DNA of 64,000 nucleotides from Nocardia rhizosphaerihabitans (GCF_014646295.1 NZ_BMNE01000004.1:821970-885969); one strand, 5' to 3'; positions 27,101 through 33,736 are shown, counted from the stretch's first letter. Notes: generated from the letters alone by a model not told the origin. Program-made: numbers and translations.

Positions 27101-28848
27101 CGGACACCACCGACGTGGCGATCGGCTCGGTCATCGCGGGCCGCGGCGAAGGCGATCTCGACGACCTCGTCGGCATGTTCGTCAATACGCTGGTCCTGCG
27201 CAGCCACGTCCATCCCGAGGCCACCTTCGACTCTCTGCTCGCCGCGACCAAGGACGGCGACCTGGACGCGTTCGGCAATGCCGACATCCCCTTCGAACGA
27301 CTGGTCGAGGTGATGGCTCCCACCCGATCCACCTCCTACCACCCGCTGTTCCAGGTGCTGCTCGTCTTCCAGAACTTCGAGCGCGAGGCGGTAGAACTGC
27401 CCGGCCTGCGGGTCGACCCGCTCGACATGCCGCCGGTCGGCGCGAAATTCGACCTCGAGTGGATGCTGGCCGAGAACTTCGGCCCCGACGGCGCGCCAGC
27501 GGGCATGTCCGGAACGCTCACCTTCTCCCTCGATCTGTTCGAGGAGGCCACCGCGCGGACATTGGCGCACCGATTCGTCGACGTGCTCGACGCGCTCACC
27601 GCCGACCCGGGCCGCGTCCTCGGCGAACTCGACGTCACCGCGCCGCCGGGAACCATCGTGCACCCCATCGTCCGCGCACCCGAACACCGCGCCGACCTGC
27701 CCTATCGTCCGCCGGTCACCCCCGTCGAGGAAGCCGTCGTCGCCGCGTTCGAATCCGTCCTCGGCGTCGAGCGGGTCGGCTTGGACGACAACTTCTTCGA
27801 ACTCGGCGGCACCTCCATGATCGCCGTCCGGCTGGTCGCCCAGATCCGTGACCGGCTCGATGTCGCGGTGCCGGTGCAGTGGATGTTCGGCGACCCGACG
27901 CCCGGCGCGCTCGCCCAGCGCATCACCACCGGGGACACGGTCGACCCGGCACTGCGAACCCTCGTGCCGTTGCGCGCGGGCGGTAGCGGTCCCGCGCTGT
28001 TCTGCGTACACCCGGCGATCGGCGTGGCCTGGTGCTACGCCGGTCTGGCCGGCCACCTCGATCCCGGCTTCCCCGTCTACGGCTTGCAGTCGCCCGGAAT
28101 CGCGGCCGAGCAACCCGACCGGCCGCTGCGGGAACGGGTGGTTCGCTACGCCGACGAGATCCAGGCGATCCAGCCAGCCGGACCGTACCGGCTGCTCGGC
28201 TACTCCGCGGGCGGGCCGATCGCGCACGCTGTCGCGGTCGAACTCCAGCGCCGCGGCGCCGAGGTCGACACGCTGACCATCCTCGACGGCCGCGCCGATG
28301 TCGACCCGGCCGGTGCCGCCGAACTGCCGCCGCCGGAAGTGCTGCTCGCCGAGTTCGGCGGCCTCGACCCGGCAGTGCTCGACGGCGACGGGTCGCCCGA
28401 ACACGCCGCCGAACTCTTGCGCGCCGGTGCCGCCGGCGCTGCTCCCGATCGAATCGCGCCGCCAGCGTCGTCGGCCGATTCCGCGGCGGACCGGTACACC
28501 GCCGCACCGCTGCCTGGCGTCGACAATGACGTCGACGCCGGCATCGGTAACCCGATCGCGGGTCTGCTCGGCGCGCTCACCGCGGCGGACCTGCGTCGGC
28601 TCTACGCCGACTACCAGCAGATCGTGCGCGAGGCGGCCGAGTACGAACCCGGGATCTTCGACGGTGACCTGCTGTTCTTCAGCAGCACCACCGCCCGCCC
28701 CGGCTACGAAGCCAACGTCGACACCTGGCGCCCCTACGTCAGCGGCGAGATCATCGACAACCAGACCGGCCACGAACACAACCGGCTCACCGGCCCGGAC
28801 GCCTTCGCCGTGATCGGCCCGATCCTGACCCGCTATCTACGCGGTTAA
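15193..28848 (+). CDS. Four-module nonribosomal peptide synthetase, C-A-T-E-C-A-T-C-A-T-C-T-TE
   Basis: A 4551-residue NRPS. Approximate domains: C1 17-450 (HHIAIDG), A1 470-970, T1 near Ser1012, E 1067-1523 (HHLAVDA), C2 1532-1950 (HHLVLDG), A2 1970-2463, T2 near Ser2506, C3 2563-3003 (HHISADG), A3 3026-3602, T3 near Ser3650, C4 3706-4146 (HHIASDG), T4 near Ser4208, TE 4256-4551 (GYSAGG). C1 resembles the EntF starter C domain, so the chain may begin with an aryl or acyl acid. Pocket residues read by hand against GrsA are DALCSGSVAK, DALVVGSVAK and DALAIGDIWK; I cannot assign substrates. Residue 1 should be joined as the D form. Module 4 has C and T but no A. A3 has a repeat insertion. I see no iron box. 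Confidence 0.95.
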   Translation: MTRELSTAPATEPAAVEEFPLSPAQLGLWYAQQLDPTVPLYEAQYIDMRGPLDIDALIAVSQQVSREFESGQLRLVDTGDGPRQVVDRRIELAVSYLDFSDAADPEAEAFRWMRADVEAPINLIGDPLGMFALIRVGPQRVLWYSRGHHIAIDGYASATELYRAAELYNAALSGQDPPPCKAASLRTVYDAEMRYRDSTRFTADAEYWSQRIADMPQRCSLVDAAAPAHALGREHRAELSAATKARLDAAAARFDVGTPGLAMAALAVYYAQATGTEDVVLSLPVSGRTTAVLRRSGGMLANVVPLRVRVRADSTVADLVDAIRVEVSGALRHQQFRHEEIRHGETNGDATGGRGLVGPVVNIMLFPTDVDFADVETSLHVLTSGPIEDLFVNFYQHGANSPVHVDFTANPDLYDAQTLARHHRRFLALFEAMIDAAPDTPVRSLEYFLPDELALRAGLRGAPAPRPRLLADVLDDGLLTAGPLATAVVSGERELTYGALDQVSSRLARRLIAAGAGPESAVLVALPRSMESVVAFWGVARSGAAYVPVGVSNPAERLAIMAAECGARLGITTSRLRADLPDSVTWIVLDDDGLDAAADTTVAATANTDAEPLLRPRIENPAYIVFTSGSTGTPKGVVVTHAGIATLTAAVRDAYRADRQSRVLHCLNPSFDASLLELLVAFTAGATLVIADADSVAGAELAATIRESSITHLCSTPAVLTTLPPGALDGVRAVSTGGEACPPEVVARFGPGRALVNSYGPSETTVAATFTAPLTPHREVGIGFPVPGVTLHVLDRRMRPVPAGTPGELYIAGPGLARGYAERPGATAQRMIANPFGAPGSRLYRTGDLVRWRAVDTAGSFVLEFVGRSDFQVKLRGMRVEPGEVDAVLTTCPGVEFAVTVVRKGASGRAMLASYVVPTHEAAELDAAALREFCLHRLPAHLVPGTITMLDALPLTGNGKVDRQALPEPDTTPTAPRAGASAVERALSELFAEVLGVPEVGPESSFFALGGDSILSIQLVARGRSADLVFSARDVFEHPTPAGLAAVVGAPGERTVLREMPGGGVGSVPRTPIVDWLLTQPGWQRFAQTMVLALPDDVDRTRLTRTLQAVIDHHDMLRVRVVDGDQLEVTSPSTIDAAEIVDHVATTEQAIDPATIDRATAATIERLDPGAGVALAATWLDPGGPGGRLVLAAHHLAVDAVSWRILIADLMAAWAAVTEGAVPQLSPVGTSLRTWAHALHAAASATEWTDELDYWRGVLDTAQPPLGARPLDPSRDVGAAVDRIEIRIPAETSVPLLRHLPTALRCGIEEALLAALVEALTEHRGAPGAMLLMLERHGRDETVVPGADLSRTVGWFTSQFPIALDLGADPGPMSAIAAVKEQLRAVPHGGFGFGLLRHLGADDRLRSADNPQVGFNYLGQIAGTEPGIPWVPVDVTNQLGGAVDAELPASAVISVDAMTMDEPDGPVVHAVWRFPSAVISRTEVENIARHWVSTLETMAHAVAEPGAGGLTPSDIALLPVTATQLAGWQRRYPAIEDVWPLAPLQQGLLFHTRLAAGHADKYAVQAVFELDGEVDLARLESAATTLARRHPALRTAFVTTADTAAQLVLDEVTVPWQVIEADPADCAAIAARELARPFDPEQPPLLRFLCVRCGPRDVRLIVTNHHLVLDGWSMPVLLGELLALYDTEDADLGEPVSYLRYLEWLGRQDAAGARTAWSEALAGLAGPTLITAVRAPLDHDGEPGELRREVPLAQDIAAALTRHRTERGVTLNTVVQTAWALLLAELTGHTDVVFGTTVSGRPPDLPGSERIVGMLVNTVPARIGLVPDEPVGELLTRVQREQGALVDRNILGLNEIQSLAGVGPLFDTSMVFESYPMDVEALRSASEHARLRIRDFHGRDGTHYPLCLSAEARDGLRLHLTCSDRYFDDAEATALANRLGRIVARLADPALPVAAVRGVDGTEVVRTSPPSVRLLPELLTAGVRSGGIAVVGDGVEPGYAELDEQSNRLAHTLIAAGAGPEGAVLIAVPRSPEWLLAAWAIAKSGAAFVPVDVDHPVERIATVAHDCRARLGITIAAHRKTLPDTVSWLVIDDESSADRVAIRSASPVTDAERIRPLHPGHPAYLIYTSGSTGAPKGVMVTHAGLGGLVDGVSERLHLTSGDRLLLCMNPAFDASILVWLTGCHAGATLVVAPPRASAGEPLAEVVTANAVTHLVAPPAVLTTLPTAAVAGVRAIVTGGEACPPELLARLSDGRTMLNSYGPAEATVAVTLSAPLTKDDADDLGALLPGCGLAVLDRWLRPVPPGAVGELYLMGPGLARGYAGAVARTAERFVANPFGAPGERMYRTGDLVRRTSTTRLSYVGRNDSQTKLHGIRVEPGEVDAALLAAPGVALAVTVPRRGPRGEQTLASYAAPADGVELTPTALREFLVRRLPRHLVPATVTVLDALPVTGNGKVDVRALPEPRHTVAPYVAPVGAERLVAQAYAGVLGHPEVGADDDFFALGGDSLSATRVAARLGAELGVEVPVLLLFEAPTVHGLAARLDSDTMLPTALGGPSAGPRPERIPLAPAQRRMWFVNQYDPSSGAYNIPAVLRLTGRLDLVALRAALTDVMSRHEALRTMYPDHDGIGYQVVVAPAELGGHLEAIDVTAADLPAAVLDCVTEGFDVAAAVPLRVRLFRVGPEEHVLAVVVHHISADGYSMGTLARDVMSAYTARVAGTAPRWPEHAVQFADYTLWQRHRLGDTDDPDSLAARQLAYWTETLAGLPDRLELPADRPRPAVASLRAGTVVRTMEPDLRTGLERLAAQRQCSLFMVLHSALAVLFARLGGTSDVAVGTPVAGRGVAELDDVVGMFVNTVVLRTEVPAALPFTDLLDQVRRTDLDAFAHAEIPFEQLVDLLEPTRSAARHPLIQAMLVFQNLGHTEIALPGLHVEAMELDQQSLRFDLSVTVGDDAADGLSVRFGYATDLFDADTAARFADRWLTLLRAVVANPDVPVGDIDLLTSHEHATLPGTALSAVAPPAILPDLLSTAVTTNPDGIAIVDGTTRLTYRELDERSNRLARTLIQAGAGPENLVVIAIRRSAEQILAVWSVAKTGAAFVPVDPAYPVDRIAQILTDSGASLGITTTGADSIRLWTAAARPDAALGDAGRADTRRPDAEPVDAARADAEPGNAGPADVARADAVPMDATPGHTAPGGAASADAGLVDSARGDAAVGAVRADIAPSDARCVRWLLLDDPDFTTQLSATSDAPIDPGERHTTPQLAHPAYVIFTSGSTGRPKGVVVTHAGLANLVAAQQERLGTTSESRVLHVASPSFDAAVLELLLAAGAGATLVVAGPTAFGGAELGDLLARERVTHIALTPSALASVDTVAHDDLRAIITGGEPCPPELVQRWAAPGRVHFNDYGPTEATIWATGAGPLVPGAEITIGTAVPGLAALVLDERLHPVPDGVAGELYLAGPALARGYHGRPDLTTARFVADPYGAPGERMYRTGDLVRRRAQGLEYLGRSDLQVKLRGLRIEPGEIEAAFTAGPAVHQAVVTVHTDAALGELLVAYLVPERAAHFDLDAVKEALAQRLPSYMVPTAIVVLDALPRTDNGKLDRRALPAPDIRSGRFRPPVTPTEQTVADTFAELLGVPKVGLDDNFFALGGNSLTATRIAARLGAALDARIPVRVVFDSPTVAELAAAVRTAATPPGPRPGPRPRPDRIPLSAAQRRMWFLNRYDPTSPAHNVPIALAVEGDLDVAALQAALMDVVARHESLRTVYPVDADGEPYQDVRAATETSVPIRITPIEPEQVGDRVATEIGQGFDLTTELPLRAQLFRIDHNRWVLVATLHHIASDGWSVAPLTRDVLVAYAARQEGAAPSWTPLPLQYPDYALWQHELLGDEDDPGSVSHRQLEYWRTALHGLPEVSALPSDHPRPAVLTHRAGLTEFDIDPAIQTRLRELARWHGVSVFMMAHAALAALLARLSDTTDVAIGSVIAGRGEGDLDDLVGMFVNTLVLRSHVHPEATFDSLLAATKDGDLDAFGNADIPFERLVEVMAPTRSTSYHPLFQVLLVFQNFEREAVELPGLRVDPLDMPPVGAKFDLEWMLAENFGPDGAPAGMSGTLTFSLDLFEEATARTLAHRFVDVLDALTADPGRVLGELDVTAPPGTIVHPIVRAPEHRADLPYRPPVTPVEEAVVAAFESVLGVERVGLDDNFFELGGTSMIAVRLVAQIRDRLDVAVPVQWMFGDPTPGALAQRITTGDTVDPALRTLVPLRAGGSGPALFCVHPAIGVAWCYAGLAGHLDPGFPVYGLQSPGIAAEQPDRPLRERVVRYADEIQAIQPAGPYRLLGYSAGGPIAHAVAVELQRRGAEVDTLTILDGRADVDPAGAAELPPPEVLLAEFGGLDPAVLDGDGSPEHAAELLRAGAAGAAPDRIAPPASSADSAADRYTAAPLPGVDNDVDAGIGNPIAGLLGALTAADLRRLYADYQQIVREAAEYEPGIFDGDLLFFSSTTARPGYEANVDTWRPYVSGEIIDNQTGHEHNRLTGPDAFAVIGPILTRYLRG
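24613..24837 (+). repeat. Fifteen tandem 15-bp repeats encoding pentapeptides inside A3
   Basis: The frame reads as 15 successive five-residue units, mostly D-A-x-x-x (DAALG, DAGRA, DTRRP, DAEPV, DAARA, DAEPG and so on), residues about 3141-3215. The DNA repeats GATGCC every 15 bp. The insertion lies between core motifs A2 and A3 of the third adenylation domain, where A1 and A2 of the same protein have only a short link. It keeps the reading frame. Confidence 0.9.
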
Positions 28849-29129
28849 GCCACCAGGTCGGCGTATTCGCGGTGCTCGGCGATGTACTTCTCGACGTACC
28901 AGCAGGTCGGGATGATCTGGTAGCCGTTGGCGCGGGAATCGCGCAGCGCGTACTCGACGACATCGGCGGCGACCCCACGGCCACGGAATTCGGGGAAGGT
29001 CATGGTGTGGTGGAAGTCGCGGACCTTCGGATCCTCGCGTTCGGCGTAGTCGGCGTAGCCGGCGAGGACGTCGTCGAGGTAGATCTCGAAACGAGTGTCG
29101 GCGACGTTGTGCTCGAGCCTGGTGGTCAT
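28845..29129 (-). CDS. Small GNAT-fold acetyltransferase-like protein
   Basis: A 94-residue protein of the short Gcn5-related type (Acetyltransf_CG/YjdJ-like). It carries the acetyl-CoA loop FPEFRGRGVAADVV and the closing CWYVEKYIAEHREYADLV. These short GNAT proteins bind acetyl-CoA; their acceptors are mostly unknown. It is convergent with the NRPS and shares 4 bp with its stop codon, so it is unlikely to belong to that operon. Confidence 0.85.
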   Translation of the reverse strand: MTTRLEHNVADTRFEIYLDDVLAGYADYAEREDPKVRDFHHTMTFPEFRGRGVAADVVEYALRDSRANGYQIIPTCWYVEKYIAEHREYADLVA

Positions 29130-29166
29130 ACCGGATGCTAACCCGGCGGCCCGTCCCGATGTTCCA

Positions 29167-30540
29167 CTAGATGACCGCGCCGGGATTGAGGATGCCCTCC
29201 GGGTCGAGGGCGTCCTTGATGCGGCGGGTCAGCGCCATCACCTCGGGACCGACCTGGTCGGGCAGCCACGCCTTCTTCAAGCGCCCGACGCCGTGCTCGC
29301 CGGTGATCGTGCCGCCGAGCGCGATGGCCAGGTCCATGATCTCGCCGAAGGCGCGGTGCGCGCGGGCGGTGTTGTCGGGGTCGGTGGGGTCGTGCACGAT
29401 CAGCGGGTGGGTGTTGCCGTCACCCGCGTGCGCGATCAGCGACACCAGCACGTCGTTGCGTTCCCCGATCGCGGTGACGCCGGTGATCAGGTCACCGAGC
29501 CGGGGGAGCGGGACGCCGACGTCCTCGAGCAGCAGCGGCCCGATCCGTTCCACCGCGGGAATCGCGAATCGCCGTGCGGCGGTGAAGGCTTCACCCTCGG
29601 CGGGATCCTCGGTATCGAAAACCTCTGTCGCCCCGGCCTTCTCGCACAGCGACACCATCAGCTTCGCCTCGTGCGCGGCGAACTCGCCCGGCGCGTCGGA
29701 GCGGGCGACCAGCAGCGCGGCGGCGGTGCGATCCAGCCCCATCCGCATCTCGTCCTCGACGGCGTTGATCGCCACCGTGTCCATGAATTCGAGCATGGCG
29801 GGCCGCAATGTCGAGGTGATCGCCAGGATCGCGTCGGTGGCCGCGGTGAGCGAGCCGAAACTCGCGACGACGGTCGCCTGCGGCGGCTGCGCTGGCAGCA
29901 GCCGCAGGGTGAGCTCGGTGATCACCCCGAGCGTGCCCTCGCTGCCGACGAACAGCTTGGTCAGCGACAGCCCGGCCGAGTCCTTCAGCCGCGGCCCGCC
30001 GAGCCGCACCACGGTCCCGTCGGCGAGCACCACCTCCATGCCGAGCACGTAGTCGGTGGTCACGCCGTATTTCACACAGCAGAGCCCGCCCGCGTTGGTC
30101 GCCGCGTTGCCGCCGATCGAGCACATTTCGAACGAGGACGGATCGGGCGGATACCACAGCCCCTCCGCCGCGACGGCCCGCTTCACCTCGGCATTGAGCA
30201 GGCCCGGCTGCACCACGGCGGTCCGGGTGACCGCGTCGACGCTGATCTCCCGCATCAACTCGGTGCTCAGCACGATCCCGCCGTCCACCGCGGTCGCCCC
30301 GCCGGACAACCCTGACCCGGCACCGCGCGGCACCACGGGCACCCGCCGCTCATGCGCCCACCGGAGTGTGGCGACCACGTCCGCGGTGCTGCGCGCCCGC
30401 ACCACCGCGAGCGGCGTGCCCGCATCGGGATCACGCGCCCAATCCTGCCGGTACCCCGCCAGCAGATCGGGATCGATGACCACCGCCCCCTCGGACACCG
30501 CGGAAATCAACGCATCGAGGTCAACCCTGCTCTCGTCCAC
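29167..30540 (-). CDS. FAD-linked oxidase, GlcD / D-lactate dehydrogenase type
   Basis: A 457-residue flavoprotein. The PCMH-type FAD-binding domain covers about residues 38-220, with PRGAGSGLSGGA, PPDPSSFEMCSIGGNAATNAGG and FVGSEGTLGVITE. The C-terminal FAD-oxidase cap ends in the typical HAGDGNTHPL and GEHGVGRLKK motifs. It would oxidise a 2-hydroxy acid such as glycolate or D-lactate. The GTG at 30538-30540 has no obvious ribosome site. Confidence 0.9.
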   Translation of the reverse strand: MDESRVDLDALISAVSEGAVVIDPDLLAGYRQDWARDPDAGTPLAVVRARSTADVVATLRWAHERRVPVVPRGAGSGLSGGATAVDGGIVLSTELMREISVDAVTRTAVVQPGLLNAEVKRAVAAEGLWYPPDPSSFEMCSIGGNAATNAGGLCCVKYGVTTDYVLGMEVVLADGTVVRLGGPRLKDSAGLSLTKLFVGSEGTLGVITELTLRLLPAQPPQATVVASFGSLTAATDAILAITSTLRPAMLEFMDTVAINAVEDEMRMGLDRTAAALLVARSDAPGEFAAHEAKLMVSLCEKAGATEVFDTEDPAEGEAFTAARRFAIPAVERIGPLLLEDVGVPLPRLGDLITGVTAIGERNDVLVSLIAHAGDGNTHPLIVHDPTDPDNTARAHRAFGEIMDLAIALGGTITGEHGVGRLKKAWLPDQVGPEVMALTRRIKDALDPEGILNPGAVI

Positions 30541-30905
30541 ATGTCAACGCTAACCCGCGCCACCCGCCTCGCGCGGGCACTCGCGATGGTCGATTGATCA
30601 GCACGCTCTGGTGCAGGGATCGGCCGGGAATCGACGGCCCCCTGAGCGTGGTGATCAGCTGACCAGTTTCGTGCCCGATGCGATGTGTTGCCGACCAAGT
30701 GAATTTCCGCATGACTGTGATCCCGCGCGTTCAGTTGGTGTATACGGCGTCCAACCCGTCACAATGGCCCATAACGGGTGTGTTCGACAGCGATTCGCCG
30801 TCGCGCGCCCGGCGCGTTTCGAATTCCGCTCTACGGTGCGCCCGCTCGCGCATCGCATCAACCGACGCACCGCGTCGCACCGTATTTCGCCGGGAGGGCC
30901 GGAAG
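30541..30905. other. Intergenic region between oxidase and hypothetical gene
   Basis: This 365-bp divergent gap must hold the promoters of the FAD-linked oxidase (left) and of the small gene at 30906 (right). I see no further open frame with a plausible start, no clear operator and no stable terminator in it. Confidence 0.4.
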
Positions 30906-31235
30906 ATGAAGGAACCGCAGGACCGCAGCGAATTGGTCGGCGCCCTGCTGGCCGCCGAGTGCGCCGACGCGGGGATCGACCCCGAGGCGATGCATCGTGT
31001 GCACGCGGGCGCGCACGCGGAATGGCTGTCGGCGCTGGAAGCGACCGGGATGTTCGGTATCCGCGCGCTGGCCGAGATCGCCGCCGAGTGGGCCGCCGAC
31101 CCGCGCCTGCTGCGCGATGCTCTCCTGACCGAGGCCGACGAGTTCACCCGCCGCCGCTGCCTGGCCACCTGGACCACGCTCGACCGCGGCCCGGCCGAGC
31201 CCGTCGCCGCGCAGGCTGTCGCCCTGCCGCACTGA
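30906..31235 (+). CDS. Hypothetical 109-residue protein
   Basis: A small soluble protein, helical and Ala/Glu-rich, opening MKEPQDRSELVGALLAAECADAG (first 12 residues are the best anchor). I do not recognise a family. The ATG at 30906 is preceded by GGGAGGG, a good ribosome site. A longer upstream frame is less likely because it starts in the divergent promoter region. The GtrA-like gene follows on the same strand 64 bp later, so the two could be cotranscribed. Confidence 0.65.
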   Translation: MKEPQDRSELVGALLAAECADAGIDPEAMHRVHAGAHAEWLSALEATGMFGIRALAEIAAEWAADPRLLRDALLTEADEFTRRRCLATWTTLDRGPAEPVAAQAVALPH

Positions 31236-31299
31236 GCGCCGCCTCACCCGTTTGCCGTCTGCTCACCTCGGTGTCATCTCGCGCTGGCAGGCTGGCCCC

Positions 31300-31803
31300 G
31301 TGGAGCAGCACGCGAGTGTCACCGACTCGATGGCCGACCGGTTCACCCGCTGGTGCGAGGACGTCGTCGCCCGTCTGCCGTTCGGGCTGAACCGGTATGT
31401 GCCCGCGACCTTCCTCGGCTTCGCGCTGATCAACAGCTTCACCTTCGGCGTCGACCTGCTGCTGCTGACGCTGCTGCACGAGGGACTTCACCTGCCCGTC
31501 TGGCTGTCGATCAGCCTGGCCTACATCGTCGCGTTCGGCCTGGCCTTCCTGCTCAACCGCACCTTCAACTTCCACTCGCACGCCCCGATGGGCAGGCAGG
31601 CCGCGGTGTACGCGGTCGTGGTGCTGGTCAACTACCTGGCGTTCATCCTCGGCGTCGGCTCCGGGCTGTCCGCGCTCGGCGTCGAGTACCACGTGGCGCG
31701 GGTGCTGGCAGGCGCCTGCGAAGCGGTGTATATGTACTGCGCGATGCGCTGGATCGTGTTCCGGCGCAAGCGATCAGCGGATCCGGTCGCAGCCGGCCGG
31801 TGA
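31300..31803 (+). CDS. GtrA family membrane protein (second copy)
   Basis: A 167-residue protein with four membrane helices. After a short amphipathic N-terminus it has the family pattern FLGFALINSFTFGVDLLLLTLL, a second hairpin rich in Phe and Leu with LLNRTFNF, and a basic C-terminus (FRRKRS). GtrA proteins are linked to flipping or presenting polyprenyl-phosphate sugars during cell-wall glycosylation. I used the GTG at 31300; ATG 31330 is an alternative. Its end overlaps the convergent peptidase gene by 30 bp. It is not closely similar by eye to the GtrA protein at 9472. Confidence 0.85.
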   Translation: MEQHASVTDSMADRFTRWCEDVVARLPFGLNRYVPATFLGFALINSFTFGVDLLLLTLLHEGLHLPVWLSISLAYIVAFGLAFLLNRTFNFHSHAPMGRQAAVYAVVVLVNYLAFILGVGSGLSALGVEYHVARVLAGACEAVYMYCAMRWIVFRRKRSADPVAAGR

Positions 31804-32445
31804 CCGGCCGCGCAGCACCTCGGTCCGATCGCCGTCCACCAGGACGACATCGTCGTCGGTGAGCGCCCAGTGCGCGACGCCCTCGGCCCGGCAGCTTGCC
31901 AGCATCTTCGCCGCCTCGCCGTCCGGATCGGTCGGCGAATCGAGGTGGACGACCAGACGCCGATCCACCAATCCCAGTCCGTCCCACCGCGGTTCGACAC
32001 CGGTGGCGGGCAGTACCTCGGCAGGATCGTCCACCGTCTCCAGCCCGTGCAAGTCGGGGCCGAGCAGACAGGCCCCCGCGCTGTAGCCCGCGTAGACCAG
32101 CGTGTCCTCGCGTAGCAGCTCGGGCAGTACGGAATCGGCTCCGCTGCGGGCGAATTGGGCCCGCAGCACGAAGGTATTGCCGCCGCGCACCCACACCATG
32201 TCGAACTCACGCAACCGCCGCTCGAGCAGGCCCGGCTGTCCGGCATAATCGCGCAGATCGACCACCTCGGGTGAATACCCTTGCTGCCGTAGCGGATGCA
32301 CATCACTGGTGACCGCCGACGACCAGGCGTCGGGCCACGCGTCGAAGGCGTTCGGGATCACCGCCACCCGGCCGGGTGTGCCGACCAGCCCGGCGAGCCG
32401 GTCGGCGAACGCGCCGAACCGGTAGGACGCCAGGAACAGCCGCAT
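31774..32445 (-). CDS. pepE: Peptidase E-like protein (family S51)
   Basis: A 223-residue protein with the class I glutamine-amidotransferase-like fold of peptidase E. The nucleophile motif is YAGYSAGACLL (Ser), preceded by VRGGNTFVL and followed by a His-containing HLDSPTD segment. Family members cut dipeptides beginning with Asp in the cytoplasm. Its ATG overlaps the stop codon of the mycothiol-enzyme-like gene (TGATG), so it is the last gene of a three-gene operon with that gene and the HIT gene. Confidence 0.88.
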   Translation of the reverse strand: MRLFLASYRFGAFADRLAGLVGTPGRVAVIPNAFDAWPDAWSSAVTSDVHPLRQQGYSPEVVDLRDYAGQPGLLERRLREFDMVWVRGGNTFVLRAQFARSGADSVLPELLREDTLVYAGYSAGACLLGPDLHGLETVDDPAEVLPATGVEPRWDGLGLVDRRLVVHLDSPTDPDGEAAKMLASCRAEGVAHWALTDDDVVLVDGDRTEVLRGRSPAGCDRIR

Positions 32446-33287
32446 CAGATGGTGAAGGCCAGGTTCTGTACCAGTCGCTCGCCGAGAGCGGTGTCACCGG
32501 TGACGGTGACCGCATCGCGGTGCGCGGCCGCGGTGGTCCGCCCGCCACGCAACCGCGCGAACAACCCGGAGTCCATGCTGATCACGGCGGTCGGTTCACC
32601 CTCGGCCGCCTCCAGCACCGCGCCGCGCCCGTCGACCACCGCGAGGTGGATCTGCCGGGTGACCGGCCCACTGAGGTCGATGGTGATCCGCGAACCGTCC
32701 GGCGCCTTCGCACCCTTCACCACGGCCCGGCCCAGACCGAGGGTGAGCTCGGTGAACGCGGTCTCCGCGCGCCCGCCGCCCTCGGCCACCGTGCGGCCGA
32801 TCCCGTCGGCCAGGTCGAGCTCGTGCATCCAGCAGTCGAACAGCCGCACCCGCATGAACCGCCCGTAGGGAACCTGCCCGACCGGCGACACCGTCGGCGT
32901 CTGCCAGGCCTGCTCGTCCATCGCGGCCAGCGCCGCGCGCCTGCGGTCGGTCACCTCGTCGAACAGGGCGAGCAGACGCTTGCCGGAGAGCGGGCGCAAC
33001 CGGTCGACCCAGATCTCGTTGAGCACGGCGACCTCGTTGCGCACGTGCGGCAGCGTCCGCACATCGGTCTTGGGGCGCAACGGGTCGTGCGGCGGCGGGG
33101 TGTCGCCGAGCAGCCACGACTCGGTGCCGACCACGTGGGCGACTACGTCGAACAATGTCCAGCCGGGCAGTGGGGACGGCTTGCGCCACGCCTTCTCGTC
33201 GAGGTCGGCGACCAGGATCCCGATGGCCTCCCACTGCTGGGAGAGCAGGTCGGTGAGCTGCTCGCGATCGGGCGTGCGGTCGGTCAT
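32445..33287 (-). CDS. Maleylpyruvate isomerase-family / mycothiol-dependent enzyme-like protein
   Basis: A 280-residue protein. Residues about 10-160 form a DinB-like four-helix bundle with PLPGWTLFDVVAHVVGTE, where the His is the usual metal ligand, plus DCWMHELDLA. The C-terminal 100 residues look like an SCP2-type lid. In actinobacteria this layout belongs to mycothiol-dependent isomerases and transferases (TIGR03083 group); the substrate cannot be told. It overlaps the HIT gene by 4 bp and peptidase E by 1 bp. Confidence 0.85.
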   Translation of the reverse strand: MTDRTPDREQLTDLLSQQWEAIGILVADLDEKAWRKPSPLPGWTLFDVVAHVVGTESWLLGDTPPPHDPLRPKTDVRTLPHVRNEVAVLNEIWVDRLRPLSGKRLLALFDEVTDRRRAALAAMDEQAWQTPTVSPVGQVPYGRFMRVRLFDCWMHELDLADGIGRTVAEGGGRAETAFTELTLGLGRAVVKGAKAPDGSRITIDLSGPVTRQIHLAVVDGRGAVLEAAEGEPTAVISMDSGLFARLRGGRTTAAAHRDAVTVTGDTALGERLVQNLAFTI

Positions 33288-33736
33288 CCCTGTGCTCCTT
33301 CTGCTTCGCTCTGGTCGAGCGCGGTGATGCCGGCACGGATCGCCGCTGCGGTCGCGTTCGGTTCGTGCGGCCTGCGCAGCAGAAAGCCCTTGGCGAAACT
33401 GAGTCTGTCACCGTGCTTGCGCGGCACCACGTGCAGGTGGACGTGGCCCACGGTCTGGAAGGCCGCTGTGCCGTCGTTGAGAACGAGATTGGCGCCGTCG
33501 CTGGCCAGGCCGCTGCGGCGCAGGGCGCGCGCGAGCCGGTGACCGGTGCGGAAGATCGTCGCACCGAGCTCGGGGTCGAGATCGTCGAGTTCGGTGGCGT
33601 GCTGTTTGGGAACGACCAGGGTGTGCCCACGGGTGATCGGCCGGATGTCGAGGAACGCGCACACCGCGTCGTCCTCGTAGACCTTGGTCGCCGGTGCAGC
33701 ACCCGCCACGATCCGGCAGAAGACGCAGTCGTTCAC
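33284..33736 (-). CDS. HIT family protein
   Basis: A 150-residue histidine-triad protein. It opens VNDCVFCRIVAG with the zinc-type Cys pair, continues with FLDIRPITRGHTLVVPK, and carries the catalytic triad HVHLHVVPR. HIT enzymes hydrolyse nucleotidyl phosphoramidates or dinucleoside polyphosphates. I chose the GTG at 33734-33736, which puts the usual CVFC near the start. It heads a tightly overlapping operon with the two genes downstream. Confidence 0.92.
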   Translation of the reverse strand: MNDCVFCRIVAGAAPATKVYEDDAVCAFLDIRPITRGHTLVVPKQHATELDDLDPELGATIFRTGHRLARALRRSGLASDGANLVLNDGTAAFQTVGHVHLHVVPRKHGDRLSFAKGFLLRRPHEPNATAAAIRAGITALDQSEAEGAQG

